DNA from: Acidobacteriota bacterium
GTDB taxonomy: Bacteria; Acidobacteriota; Terriglobia; Terriglobales; Acidobacteriaceae
Reading direction: 5' to 3'
Assembly: GCA_018268915.1 (NCBI GenBank)
Contig: JAFDVQ010000003.1
Coordinates: 186,001 to 250,000, forward strand
DNA length: 64,000 bases
Part shown: positions 1 through 8,683 of the stretch, in pieces
Layout: each line of letters starts with the position of its first letter
Position numbering within the stretch: position 1 is the stretch's first letter
Notes under the pieces: model-generated
The model's database searches: none
The model's input: only the letters and a program-made list of their open reading frames with translations
Told to the model about the DNA's origin: nothing
Translations under genes and position numbers: made by a program

Positions 1-696
1 CCGGCCCACCTGAGCTGCTCGTCTGACGCACTCGACACCCTGCCTCCACCCTCCGAGGCTGCCGCCCAGATCGAAGCCGAGCAGGCCGCCACCACCCTCA
101 ACCGTCTCGGCTCACTCCGCCCCATGGGTCAGCTCCGCGACTCCTTCATCCTGGCTGCCGGCGAAGATGGCCTTTGGATCATCGACCAGCACGTCGCACA
201 TGAGCGGGTGCTTTTCGAGAAGATCCTGCGCGACCGGCGCGTCGAGCACGTGCAGCGCCAGCGCCTTCTCATGCCGCTCCTGGTCGAGCTCAAGCCATGG
301 CAGATGGTGATCTTTGCTCAGATTGCCGATGAACTTGAGCGCAATGGCTTTGAAGTCGAGCCCTTCGGCCCTCAGACCCTTGCCGTCAAGGCTGCCCCCG
401 TCGGCCTCGAAGGTGCCTCCCTGGAGCGCATGCTGCACGAGGTCATCGAGCAGTCAACTGAAGCCTCTAACGAACCCTCGCTAAATGAAGACCTTACCGC
501 TCTCCGCACCCGGATTGCCGCCTCCCTCGCCTGCCATTCGGCCATCAAGATCAATACCCCACTTGACCCAAAACGAATGGAATGGCTATTGTTGGAACTT
601 GCAAAGACCGAGCATCCAACGAGTTGCCCCCACGGTCGGCCGATAGCTCTGCTGTACTCCTGGAAGGACATCCAGCGGGCCTTCCATCGAATTTAA
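1..696 (+). CDS. mutL: DNA mismatch repair protein MutL, C-terminal part (5' end outside the window)
   Basis: The frame is open from the first base, so only the last 231 codons are present. MutL couples MutS mismatch recognition to strand nicking and removal. The fragment is the C-terminal dimerisation/endonuclease domain. It shows DQHVAHERVLFE (family motif DQHA-x2-E-x4-E, here with V for A) near base 184, then ACHSAIK and the closing CPHGRP zinc-site motif. These three motifs mark the nicking-competent MutL type rather than the E. coli type, which lacks them. The preceding Ala/Glu-rich stretch would be the interdomain linker. Identification is firm; the ATPase domain lies upstream and cannot be judged. 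Confidence 0.93.
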   Translation, partial: PAHLSCSSDALDTLPPPSEAAAQIEAEQAATTLNRLGSLRPMGQLRDSFILAAGEDGLWIIDQHVAHERVLFEKILRDRRVEHVQRQRLLMPLLVELKPWQMVIFAQIADELERNGFEVEPFGPQTLAVKAAPVGLEGASLERMLHEVIEQSTEASNEPSLNEDLTALRTRIAASLACHSAIKINTPLDPKRMEWLLLELAKTEHPTSCPHGRPIALLYSWKDIQRAFHRI

Positions 697-808
697 ATCG
701 CATTTAAGATAAAAACTTGGGGGTAGCTTTCTGCCAAGGCATGAGAGCTGCCGGGCGTAAAAGCTCACTAACGTTGCGGTTGCGCCAACCCGGAAGTGAG
801 GTTTTTCT

Positions 809-2395
809 TTGACATCCGAGCAATTAGCACAAGCGCGCGCCGAAAGAATGCGCCAAAACGGCCTTGGAACTCTTACTCTGGAAGACGCCCGCACCTGGAT
901 CGAAGAGACCGGGCTATGTCTTTTTCTTCCCAGAAGGCAATTCTCCACTTCTGTGGCCCCGTCCTTTGTTGAAGCAATCGCTGGGCGTCTCGAAGCCACC
1001 CCTGATCCGAAGACCATCGCACATGCAGAAGAGCTGCTCATTCGGCTTGAAAATGAAGGAGTTGCCGTCCGCCTCAACCTTCAGGGCCAGCCCGGCGAGC
1101 AACCCGATTTCGTCGTCGCAGCCTGGGTTCTTCCTTATGTCTACGCCCTTCGCGGAGACCGTGACTGGCGTCGCAGCCCCCAGCTGACCGGGTCGCGTCA
1201 GGTTTCTCAGCTTGCTGTTCATGTCTACAAGCTGCTTGAGGCCAACGAGCTCAACGTATCTCAGCTCAAGCAGGCTCTCGGCCGCGAAGTTTCAGAAGCC
1301 GCGGTCATTCGCGCCATTACCGAACTCTGGCAGCAGCTTCGCATCATCCCCGTCATCGCAGCGAAAGGCACGCCCGCTAAATGGCAGTTGCTCCGCACTC
1401 GTTTCCAGCGGGCAATCGCTGAAGGTGCTTCAACCTCGCAGGTCACTGCAATTTCGGTACTTGCCTCCATCTACCTGCAGGCCGTAATCGCCGCAACGAT
1501 GGAAGACGTCGAGCTCTTCCTGGCCGCCCTCACCGCCCGCAGCAAGATCCGCGAGGTCATTCGCGGCCTGGTCGCAACTCGCCAGGTGCATACCCTCTCG
1601 CTCGGACACGCCCCTCACTTCTACGTGGCCGGCACATTGCCCGAGTTCGAGCCCGTCTCCAGCTTGTTCGCGAACTCCACGCTCTCGGCTTCGTCCTACT
1701 TCACCCGCTCGTTCGACCGCGACGACGAAGCTCCAAGCCCGGCTGTCTCGGTTGTTCCGTTTGCGCATCAGCCGGCGGTTTTTCAGCCGCGGCCTCCAGC
1801 GCCCGCAACTCAGCCCGTTGCGGCCCCGCCCGCCCCGGTCCAGCAGCAACCTGAGCCTGCGAACCATCATGTACCGAGGACTCCGGTTCGCCGCCCCGTC
1901 ACGAACAGCAAGCACGAGATCGCGCGTCCGCACCACAATCGTCCTTCCTCGCACAAACCGGCGCCTCACAAGTCGGCATCGCCGAGCCGCACCGCTTCCA
2001 CCAACGGCCATGGCACCCGGCACGCCGCTGATGCTCGAAAGAAGAACGGATCGCGGCCCACTGGGGAGTCATCCCGCTGGAATGGAACCAAGAACGGGAA
2101 GCACTCCAGCAATGGCCACGCATCGGCTTCCAACGGTCGCACCAGCAGCAACGGAACCAGCTCGCATCGCCCGGCCAAGTCCTCATCGCAGTCCTGGACG
2201 AAGCGCACCGGTACCGCCAAGGCGAAGCCTGCTACCTCTTCTCGCAGCAGCGCCCGGCCCGCAGCTAAGAGCCGCCCGTCTTTGACAGCGGCAGGTCGCG
2301 CCAGCGGAAGCGGCAAACGGTTCTTCAATAACCGCTCCAAGAATGGTGCGCGTCCTGGAAACTCCTCCCGGTCCGGAGCTAAAAAGCGCGGATGA
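809..2395 (+). CDS. Hypothetical protein with helical N-terminal region and long basic low-complexity tail
   Basis: 528 residues with a TTG start preceded by a purine-rich GGAAGTGAGG. Residues 1-290 look globular, with a helix-rich segment around RDWRRSPQLTGSRQVSQL and an ITELWQQLRIIPV stretch that resemble the winged-helix region of AlkZ-related proteins. That resemblance is from memory and only suggestive. Residues 310-528 are low complexity, rich in Ser, Pro, Ala, Lys, Arg and Asn, strongly basic and probably disordered; such tails often bind nucleic acid. The stop overlaps the start of cmk by four bases (ATGA), so the two are probably translationally coupled. Function is unknown. Confidence 0.7.
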   Translation: MTSEQLAQARAERMRQNGLGTLTLEDARTWIEETGLCLFLPRRQFSTSVAPSFVEAIAGRLEATPDPKTIAHAEELLIRLENEGVAVRLNLQGQPGEQPDFVVAAWVLPYVYALRGDRDWRRSPQLTGSRQVSQLAVHVYKLLEANELNVSQLKQALGREVSEAAVIRAITELWQQLRIIPVIAAKGTPAKWQLLRTRFQRAIAEGASTSQVTAISVLASIYLQAVIAATMEDVELFLAALTARSKIREVIRGLVATRQVHTLSLGHAPHFYVAGTLPEFEPVSSLFANSTLSASSYFTRSFDRDDEAPSPAVSVVPFAHQPAVFQPRPPAPATQPVAAPPAPVQQQPEPANHHVPRTPVRRPVTNSKHEIARPHHNRPSSHKPAPHKSASPSRTASTNGHGTRHAADARKKNGSRPTGESSRWNGTKNGKHSSNGHASASNGRTSSNGTSSHRPAKSSSQSWTKRTGTAKAKPATSSRSSARPAAKSRPSLTAAGRASGSGKRFFNNRSKNGARPGNSSRSGAKKRG

Positions 2396-3129
2396 GCCCG
2401 GAAGAGTCACCCGCGCAGAAACCTAAGCGCAACTTCGTCGTAGCGATTGACGGGCCGGCTGGCGCAGGCAAGAGCACCATTGCCCGCCATCTCGCCCGTC
2501 ACTATGGCTTGCTCAACCTTGAGACAGGCGCCATGTACCGAGCCTTCGCTCTGAAGGCGCTGCGTTCTGAAGTGCCAGTGAACGACGCATCTGCCCTCGA
2601 GCGGCTCGCCGCTGAAACCGACATTCAACTCGAGTCAGGCGAAACCGAGAACCGCGTTCTCCTCGATAGCGAAGACGTCACCGGCCAGATCCGCAATCAG
2701 ACCGTCACCGACGCTGCCTCCCGCGTCAGCATCCATCCCGCTGTTCGAGCCAGCATGGTCAAGCGCCAGCAGGAGATGGCTACCAAAGGCGGAGTTGTCA
2801 TGGAAGGCCGTGACATCGGCACCGTTGTCTTTCCCGATGCCGAAGTGAAAATCTTCCTCGACGCCGCCCCCGAAGTGCGGGGAATGCGCCGCTACGACCA
2901 AACAGCCCAGAAGGGCACGCCTTCCGCCCCGCCGGAAGAAGTCATTCGCGACCTTCGCGCCCGGGATGAACGCGACCGAAACCGTGCCGACTCCCCTCTA
3001 CGTCCCGCCACCGACGCCTTCCTCCTCGACTCCACAAATCTCACCCTCGACGAGGTTCTCAAAGAAGCAGAATCGGCAGTCGACAGGTTTCTGGCAAAGA
3101 CCTCCACCAGCCTCCAATCACAGGGCTAA
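2392..3129 (+). CDS. cmk: Cytidylate kinase
   Basis: 245 residues, the usual size. It phosphorylates CMP and dCMP to the diphosphates using ATP in the cytoplasm. The P-loop DGPAGAGKST lies at about residues 20-29. It is followed by the family segment LNLETGAMYRAFALKA (substrate binding) and the conserved VVMEGRDIGTVVFPDA block near residue 135. The C-terminal lid has RDERDRNRADSPL, the Arg-rich CMP kinase signature. The start overlaps the preceding gene by ATGA. Identification is secure. Confidence 0.95.
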   Translation: MSPEESPAQKPKRNFVVAIDGPAGAGKSTIARHLARHYGLLNLETGAMYRAFALKALRSEVPVNDASALERLAAETDIQLESGETENRVLLDSEDVTGQIRNQTVTDAASRVSIHPAVRASMVKRQQEMATKGGVVMEGRDIGTVVFPDAEVKIFLDAAPEVRGMRRYDQTAQKGTPSAPPEEVIRDLRARDERDRNRADSPLRPATDAFLLDSTNLTLDEVLKEAESAVDRFLAKTSTSLQSQG

Positions 3130-3276
3130 CCGTTCTCAGCACCCCCGCTCTCGTTACAATTCATTCAGCTTGTCATCGAGCAATCTGCGCTCGCCTGAAT
3201 CTTCATTCAGGCTTAATGCTCTTGATGGCAAACTGACTGGGCCTCTTCCCCTTGAAGTCGAATCCAGGAGGCTGTC

Positions 3277-3480
3277 GTGTCATCCATGTCTTGCCGGGAA
3301 TGCGGATCTACCGACCTTCGCAGCGCGCATTTGCAGCTCCGCGATCTTCTCCAGCTGCTCGCAGTCAAATACCCGATCCGCTGCCGCGCTTGCAAGACAC
3401 GAGACTATGCGAGCCTGCTGAAGGCTCTTCATCTGCCGCGCCCACAACACGCTCGCGTTCGCGAGAAAAGGGTCTTCTAG
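3277..3480 (+). CDS. Small zinc-ribbon protein (67 aa)
   Basis: A short reading frame with a perfect AGGAGG ribosome-binding site (3266-3271) five bases before a GTG start, which is why it is called a gene. The product has two cysteine knuckles, CRECG at about residues 6-10 and CRACK at about 37-41, as expected for one zinc-ribbon site, and a basic C-terminus (RVREKRVF). There is no signal peptide. It lies between cmk and another zinc-ribbon gene on the same strand. Function is unknown. Confidence 0.65.
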   Translation: MSSMSCRECGSTDLRSAHLQLRDLLQLLAVKYPIRCRACKTRDYASLLKALHLPRPQHARVREKRVF

Positions 3481-3534
3481 TACACAGTGGACCACGTCTC
3501 ATTCAATGGACCCTGATGCGATAGGCTCTTAACT

Positions 3535-4227
3535 ATGGAGACGACCTGCAATCGATGTCACCAGTCCGTTCCGACGGATAGTACTTATTGCCCGTCGTGC
3601 GGACTCCCGCAGCTCGTCTACCAGGCCGAACCAGGTGCAATCCCAGCCGCCGCAGATCGCTGGCCAGAAGCCGTCCGCGACGCCAGCTCCATCGACTGGA
3701 AGACTGGGATTCGCGCGATCCTGACCCTAGCCGTCCCGGCCGGAATGCTCACGTCCCAGTTCTCTCCACTTCGTGGCCTCGGCATCTTCTGGATGTCCAC
3801 GGCAGCGGGTTTGGCCGTGTTGCTATATATGCGCCGGCAGCGTCCCGCATGGATCACCATCGGCGCTGGCGCCCGCATGGGACTCGTTACCGGACTTGTA
3901 GCTGGATGGCTGGCTTTTGGCCTTAGCGGCGCAGACCTCTTCGTCTCCCGCGTCGTTCGTCACCAGGGCGGCGAGATCGACTCCGCCTGGAAAGAAGCAG
4001 TGACGGAGATGGACCGGCAGACCCAGCGAGTCGAAGCTCAGATGTCTCTTCCCTACAACGCTGCCCAGGCCGAAGCGCAACGCAGATGGATGCTCTCTCC
4101 TGAAGGAGAAGCCGGATTCCAAACCGTCGGACTGGCCTGGTATTGCTCTCTCCTCACGCTCTTTGCTGTCGCGGGAGGAGCCGTCGGCGCTCGCATGGTT
4201 GGTCGTCGCCGCCGGCCCGAAATCTGA
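3535..4227 (+). CDS. Zinc-ribbon membrane protein
   Basis: 230 residues. The N-terminus carries a double CxxC zinc ribbon (CNRCHQ at 5-10, CPSCG at 19-23). A pair of membrane segments follows around residues 60-105, then another near 118-135, and a final one near 200-220 before an RRRRP tail. Between the last two segments lies a Glu/Gln-rich soluble stretch. This layout is common in uncharacterised acidobacterial proteins. It converges with the HEAT-repeat operon, with three bases between the two stop codons. Function is unknown. Confidence 0.75.
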   Translation: METTCNRCHQSVPTDSTYCPSCGLPQLVYQAEPGAIPAAADRWPEAVRDASSIDWKTGIRAILTLAVPAGMLTSQFSPLRGLGIFWMSTAAGLAVLLYMRRQRPAWITIGAGARMGLVTGLVAGWLAFGLSGADLFVSRVVRHQGGEIDSAWKEAVTEMDRQTQRVEAQMSLPYNAAQAEAQRRWMLSPEGEAGFQTVGLAWYCSLLTLFAVAGGAVGARMVGRRRRPEI

Positions 4228-4230
4228 TTC

Positions 4231-5274
4231 CTACTTAGACAGAATCTGCTCGAAGTAGTCCAGCGCCCGCGGATCGTGCGTCTGCCCCAGCCAGAAGATC
4301 GCTTCCTTGCGCACTGTCGGGCTGTTGTTGGTCTGCGCAACATGTAGCAACTCCGGCACCGCCTCGTCTTTTGGGAGTTGGCTTAGAGCGAATACCGCCT
4401 TCTTCTTCACGCCCACCTCTGGATCGTTCTCAACGGTATCCTTCAGCATAGCTATTGCCTTCTTGCCCGCCTTCTGTCCGACCCAGAAGATTGCCTGCTC
4501 GCGAACTCCGACATCCTTGTCCTGCTTCGCAATGCCAATCACATCGTCGATAGCGGCCGGATCCTTACTCACAAACAAGTCGAAAACCAGCTTCTTCCGG
4601 AACTCAGGATCCGCATCGCCTTCCATCTTCTTCAGGGCGAGGTACCCCTCGTGACCTCGCCCCGCGCCCAGCCAGAAGGCGCCCTTCTCCCGCAGCCACA
4701 GCGGATTCGAAGACGAAGCAAATCCCTCCAGCGCCGCCGTCGCTTTCTGCGTCTCGTGCATCGCGATCGCCGCCAGCGACTGATCCGCATCTCTCCTGTC
4801 ATCGCCCGTCACCAGGCCTGACAGCCACGTCACGCTGTCATCCGCCTTCACATCGGTCAGCCACGTGAACGGCAACCCACCCGCATCCAGCTGGCAACTT
4901 GTCCCGATAAAACGAATCCTGTCGATCGCACCTTTGTCGATTCGCGCAAGAATCTCGATGCTCGTCTCCGTTCCGTGATCCCCATCGGAAGAACGGTAGT
5001 TATTGTTCTCTGCCTCTAGTCGATACACACCGCAGCACCCATCGTTCTTCATCGATTCATCGCTCGAACACATCGAGAAATGCGATCCGGGAACCGCCGG
5101 CACTGCATAACCCAGCCACTGCGGCCCTGCCGAGTGATTCAACTGCTCCACAACCGCAGGCAGTCCTGCACCCGCCGCCTCCGTATGCAACTGCGCGTTG
5201 ATCACCTTTGGCTGCTGCGCCGAAGCGAACATCGACATTCCGGCTATTGCCACAATCATCCACATCCGTGTCAT
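4231..5274 (-). CDS. Exported HEAT-repeat protein (second of the operon pair)
   Basis: 347 residues with a short signal peptide ending near SMFASAQQ. The C-terminal 150 residues hold several HEAT-type helical repeats with a recurring EAIFWLGQ-like helix (AIFWVGQKAG, AVFALSQLP, AIFWLGQTHD), typical of protein-protein interaction scaffolds. A GAGAGG ribosome-binding site precedes the ATG. It starts 14 bases after the other HEAT-repeat gene, as the last gene of the sigma/anti-sigma operon. This suggests an extracytoplasmic structural or sensing role, which is inference. Confidence 0.8.
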   Translation of the reverse strand: MTRMWMIVAIAGMSMFASAQQPKVINAQLHTEAAGAGLPAVVEQLNHSAGPQWLGYAVPAVPGSHFSMCSSDESMKNDGCCGVYRLEAENNNYRSSDGDHGTETSIEILARIDKGAIDRIRFIGTSCQLDAGGLPFTWLTDVKADDSVTWLSGLVTGDDRRDADQSLAAIAMHETQKATAALEGFASSSNPLWLREKGAFWLGAGRGHEGYLALKKMEGDADPEFRKKLVFDLFVSKDPAAIDDVIGIAKQDKDVGVREQAIFWVGQKAGKKAIAMLKDTVENDPEVGVKKKAVFALSQLPKDEAVPELLHVAQTNNSPTVRKEAIFWLGQTHDPRALDYFEQILSK

Positions 5275-5288
5275 GGGGATACCTCTCT

Positions 5289-6536
5289 CTACTTGTTCAG
5301 AATTTCCATCATGTATTTCGTGGCTTCCTCGTTGTGCATCAGGCTCAGCTGCTGCACCAGGTACTCCTTCATCTTCGTGTCCTTCTCGCCGCGAGCCAGC
5401 GTAACCAGATCCGGCGCATCATTGGCGAGGAAAAGCGATTGGGCCGCCGCACGCTTGGTCTCCACATCGGAGTTCTTCTGATACGTCTCCACAAGAGCCG
5501 GAGCCACCGACATCCCACCCGCAACCCCAAGGTTGCGTATTGCTTTGCGCCGCAGCTGCGGATCCTGCTCTGACTTCGCGATATCCGACAGCGGACCTAT
5601 GCCCTTTTGCCCGCAGGGAATCAGGGCACTGATAATGTCTTCCTTCGTTTGCGTGTTGTTAGAAGCTCGGTACATTGCCAGCAGATCCGACGCTGCTCCC
5701 ATTGCGCCAAGCGTGTGGACCGCAGTCCTCGCCAGCTCCGGATTGCTCTCGCCTCGCGCTGCTTCCAGCAACTTCGAGGGATCGCCTGTAATCAGGTAGG
5801 ACTGTAGAATCGCCCGCTTCACCTGCGCATCGCTGCTCTTTTGGTAAATCGAAGCCAGCGTATCGTTCGCGCTCTTGCCCTTCGCAACTGCAAGCATCCG
5901 AATCGCCTTGATCTGCAGCGGCGTCCCCGACTGCCCTTGCGCAATCTGCCCGATCAGCGAGTCCGCCTGTGGCGAATGGCTCTCGGCCAGCACAAACAGC
6001 GCGCGGCTCTTCAGCTCATCCGACTGGTTGCCCGCCAGTATCTTCTGCAGGATCGGAACAGCCTGCCCCTGGTCCTGCTGCATCAGCGCATTCAACGCGA
6101 GCAGCTTCAGATTCTCGTCAGGCTCGCCCTGCGGAGACACCGGATGCCCACTCTTGCCCCGCACCTCGATCTCCAATGCACCGCACTCGTCAACCCAATG
6201 GCTTTTCGGGTACTTCTTTCGCAGCTCCCCGCATGTGCTCAGCGCATTCGCCGGCTGCCCTTCCTTGTTTTCCGCATACGCCTTCCAGTAGAGCGCGCCC
6301 TCGGCGTGCTCTCCATGCAACTGCGCTACACGATCGAATAACCCTGCCGCCTCGGACCAGCGGCTCTCGTTGATCGCCCGCGTCCCATCCGCATACAAGC
6401 TCGCTTCGTCAGCCGCGCCTCCGCCTTCTCCGCCGAACGAAACCAGCATCGGGCTCGGATATTCAGCCCGCAAGCACGACGGCGCCGCCGTCAGTCCTGC
6501 CACAAGTAAAAGTGCAAACAATCTCTTCGCGTTCAT
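5289..6536 (-). CDS. Exported TPR/HEAT-repeat protein
   Basis: 415 residues with a signal peptide (about 1-24, ending SCLRA; the Cys could be a lipid site but the box is poor). Residues about 45-125 resemble TPR units (ALYWKAYAENKEGQPANAL, then ELRKKYPKS as in YbgF/Tol-Pal associated proteins). The rest is about eight HEAT-type repeats (SRALFVLAES, IKAIRMLAVAKG, RKAIRNLGVAGG). Its ATG overlaps the stop of the anti-sigma gene (TAATG), so the genes are translationally coupled. It is probably a periplasmic scaffold expressed with the sigma system. Confidence 0.82.
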   Translation of the reverse strand: MNAKRLFALLLVAGLTAAPSCLRAEYPSPMLVSFGGEGGGAADEASLYADGTRAINESRWSEAAGLFDRVAQLHGEHAEGALYWKAYAENKEGQPANALSTCGELRKKYPKSHWVDECGALEIEVRGKSGHPVSPQGEPDENLKLLALNALMQQDQGQAVPILQKILAGNQSDELKSRALFVLAESHSPQADSLIGQIAQGQSGTPLQIKAIRMLAVAKGKSANDTLASIYQKSSDAQVKRAILQSYLITGDPSKLLEAARGESNPELARTAVHTLGAMGAASDLLAMYRASNNTQTKEDIISALIPCGQKGIGPLSDIAKSEQDPQLRRKAIRNLGVAGGMSVAPALVETYQKNSDVETKRAAAQSLFLANDAPDLVTLARGEKDTKMKEYLVQQLSLMHNEEATKYMMEILNK

Positions 6537-7288
6537 TAGATTGAAACTCCCTTCGCGGACGTCGGCCCGCCTTCCTGATTTGGTTTCCGCGCGCGCAACA
6601 CCCGCACTTCAAAAAGAACTCCGCTGGTATTCATGTCCTTCCGCACTCGCTCGAGATCCGCCGCCGTCAAATGCGGATCATTCGCAATCTCCGCCAGCAC
6701 CCGCTCCAGCCGATCCAGCGCACCAGCCAGCGCCGGATCCCCCTCCTTGTTTGCGCTCACCCGGTACAGCCGGTTCGACGCCAGCAGTTCCCGCGCCTCC
6801 GTCTGCAACTGCGCGTTCTCCGCCTTGTCCTGCGGATCGGCATGGTTGAGCTGCACCAGGAGCCGCTCCGTGCGATCCAGATGATCCGTCAGCACCACCA
6901 CAACCACACGCCGCTGCGTTTCAACGTTGCCGGCAACGTCGGGCCCGTTCGACTTTCTTTGCTCCCAGAGGCGCCCGCCAATGAACGCCGCCGTCAATAG
7001 CGCCATGCATGCAGCCGCCGCAGTTGCCGTCTTCCACCAGGCCCAGCCATGCCATCCGGCCGCCTTCTTCTCATACGGAATTAGCTGCGGCCGCAGAGCT
7101 TGCCACACGAAGTCTCCGTACTCCGGCCCTCTCTGCGGGACTTCCTCAGGCTTGATCGCATCCAGGCTTCGCTTGAACTTCGCAAACTCTGCCGCGCACT
7201 CCCGGCACGCCTTCAAATGCTTTTTCGCCCCTTCCGAACCCTCGTCGTAATACATTTCCATCTGCTCGTCTTCGCTCAGGTGCTTCAT
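6536..7288 (-). CDS. Membrane anti-sigma factor, zinc-finger type
   Basis: 250 residues. The ATG at 7288 is chosen because it begins MKHLSEDEQ and overlaps the sigma stop as ATGA; a longer upstream reading would run through the sigma gene. The N-terminus has the anti-sigma zinc motif HLKACRECAAEF (His-x3-Cys-x2-Cys). One membrane helix follows near residues 85-105 (AAAACMALLTAAFIGG). The outer domain contains a helical, Arg/Glu-rich region. By family knowledge the cytoplasmic zinc domain binds and inhibits the sigma factor encoded just upstream until an envelope signal releases it. Confidence 0.88.
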   Translation of the reverse strand: MKHLSEDEQMEMYYDEGSEGAKKHLKACRECAAEFAKFKRSLDAIKPEEVPQRGPEYGDFVWQALRPQLIPYEKKAAGWHGWAWWKTATAAAACMALLTAAFIGGRLWEQRKSNGPDVAGNVETQRRVVVVVLTDHLDRTERLLVQLNHADPQDKAENAQLQTEARELLASNRLYRVSANKEGDPALAGALDRLERVLAEIANDPHLTAADLERVRKDMNTSGVLFEVRVLRARKPNQEGGPTSAKGVSI

Positions 7289-7857
7289 GCATTCCCCCTC
7301 AGCGGCGCAAGTTCCCGGCGCAACTTCTGTACTGCCCTGAACACAGCCTGTTTCGCCGCATTCGGTGCTACCCCCAGAACCTCCGCAATCTCTCCCATTG
7401 AGCGCTCCTCCAGGTGCCGCAGCACAAACGCGCATTTCTCCGTCGCCGTCAGTCTCTGCATCGCCAGCTCCTGTGCCGCGCTCACCTCGCGTCCCAGCAG
7501 CACCCTCTCCGGATCTGCATCCTGCGCAGCTACCTGCACCGTCTTCGTCTCCGGATCGCTCTCTTCGCCGTGTCGGTAGTCAGCTTCGATCCCCGGCTGC
7601 CCAACACGGTTCAGCGCGCAATTGACAGCGATCCGATAGACCCACGTCCCAAACGTCGAACGCTGCTCAAACTTCTCCAGCCGCTGATAGGCGCGCAAAA
7701 ACGCCTCCTGCACAATCTCCTCCGCATCGGCCTCATTGCCGGCGATCCGAAACGCCACCCGAAACACAGCCGCACTATGCGCGCGTACCAGCGCCCCATA
7801 CGCTTCTTTGTCCCCGGCCAGCACCGCCCGGACTATCGAGTGGTCATTTCCCTGCAT
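7285..7857 (-). CDS. RNA polymerase ECF sigma factor
   Basis: 190 residues. Region 2 spans about 20-80, with the core-binding/-10 block EADAEEIVQEAFLRAYQRL and STFGTWVYRIAVNCALN. Region 4 (about 130-182) has EKCAFVLRHLEERSMGEIAE and the helix-turn-helix VAPNAAKQAVFRAVQKLRRE. There is no sigma-1 region, as in extracytoplasmic-function sigma factors. AAAGGGG lies six bases upstream of the ATG. It is the first gene of a four-gene unit with its anti-sigma factor and two HEAT-repeat proteins, and may autoregulate that unit (inference). Confidence 0.92.
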   Translation of the reverse strand: MQGNDHSIVRAVLAGDKEAYGALVRAHSAAVFRVAFRIAGNEADAEEIVQEAFLRAYQRLEKFEQRSTFGTWVYRIAVNCALNRVGQPGIEADYRHGEESDPETKTVQVAAQDADPERVLLGREVSAAQELAMQRLTATEKCAFVLRHLEERSMGEIAEVLGVAPNAAKQAVFRAVQKLRRELAPLRGNA

Positions 7858-8021
7858 TCAGCCCCTTTGACAGGAGGTTTCCATTCGCGGTTAGGAGATT
7901 ATTTTGCTCTCTCAGCGCATCGGGTCTACGCGCCTCTGCAATTAACTGGTAACTGGTAACTCGCTTTTCTCCACAGCTTGCCCCCTCCCGCCGCAGCCTT
8001 CTATCATCCGGCAGAGAGCCT

Positions 8022-8591
8022 ATGAGCGAACAAACAACGACTACGGCCTTGCGCGTCAAGGGCAGGCTGATGTCCGCCTCTGAGATTGAGCGCACCCTGG
8101 TGCGGCTCGCCCACGAAATCGTCGAGAAGAGCAACGGCAGCGAAGACCTGACCCTGATCGGCATCAAGCGCCGCGGAGTCCCTCTCGCCCAGCGGCTTGG
8201 AAAGCTCATCTCGACCATCGAAAAACGCACCGTCGAGACCGGCACCCTGGACATCCAGTTCTATCGCGACGACCTCTCCACCGCAGATGTGCGCCCCGTC
8301 GTCACCCCCGGCGCCCTCGGCTGCGACGTCGAAGGGCGCGATGTCGTCCTCTGCGACGATGTGCTCTACACTGGCCGCACCATTCGTGCTGCCCTCGATG
8401 CCCTCTTCGATCACGGGCGCCCACGCCGCGTTCAGCTCGCCGTGCTCATCGACCGCGGTCATCGCGAACTGCCCATTGAAGCTACCTACGTCGGCCGCCA
8501 GATCCCCACCAGCAGCCGCGAAATCATCGAAGTCAAATTCCACGAGGTCGACAACGACGAGCAGGTACTCCTCGTCGAGCGGGTGGACTAG
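8022..8591 (+). CDS. pyrR: PyrR: bifunctional pyrimidine regulator / uracil phosphoribosyltransferase
   Basis: 189 residues, close to the family length. The phosphoribosyl-pyrophosphate loop VVLCDDVLYTGRTIRAA lies near residues 108-124. Other PyrR blocks are IGIKRRGVPLAQRL, YRDDLS and LIDRGHRELPIEATYVGR. PyrR makes UMP from uracil and PRPP, and in many bacteria binds pyr mRNA to cause attenuation. Here it heads pyrR-pyrB-pyrC. No convincing PyrR-binding/antiterminator structure was recognised upstream. The annotation of the enzyme family is secure; the regulatory mechanism here is not shown. Confidence 0.93.
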   Translation: MSEQTTTTALRVKGRLMSASEIERTLVRLAHEIVEKSNGSEDLTLIGIKRRGVPLAQRLGKLISTIEKRTVETGTLDIQFYRDDLSTADVRPVVTPGALGCDVEGRDVVLCDDVLYTGRTIRAALDALFDHGRPRRVQLAVLIDRGHRELPIEATYVGRQIPTSSREIIEVKFHEVDNDEQVLLVERVD

Positions 8592-8603
8592 AAGACAGTC
8601 TTC

Positions 8604-8679
8604 AGCTCTGAGCTTTCAGCCTTCAGCACCAGGGGGTAAAAGCTGAGACCTGATGGCTGAGAGCTGAAAGCTGAGAGCT
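8604..8679 (+). repeat. Imperfect inverted repeat between pyrR and pyrB
   Basis: Left arm 8604-8620 (AGCTCTGAGCTTTCAGC) pairs with right arm 8663-8679 (GCTGAAAGCTGAGAGCT) with one mismatch. Inner segments repeat the same GCTGA/TCAGC words. The hairpin would end five bases before the pyrB start, so it could affect pyrB translation, or it may simply be another dispersed repeat. Confidence 0.7.
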
Positions 8680-8683
8680 AACC

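Noticed and set aside
7990..8021. PyrR-binding attenuator before pyrR (ATCCGGCAGAGAGCC resembles the binding loop)
   Set aside because: The match is partial, and no terminator/antiterminator pair was found around it.
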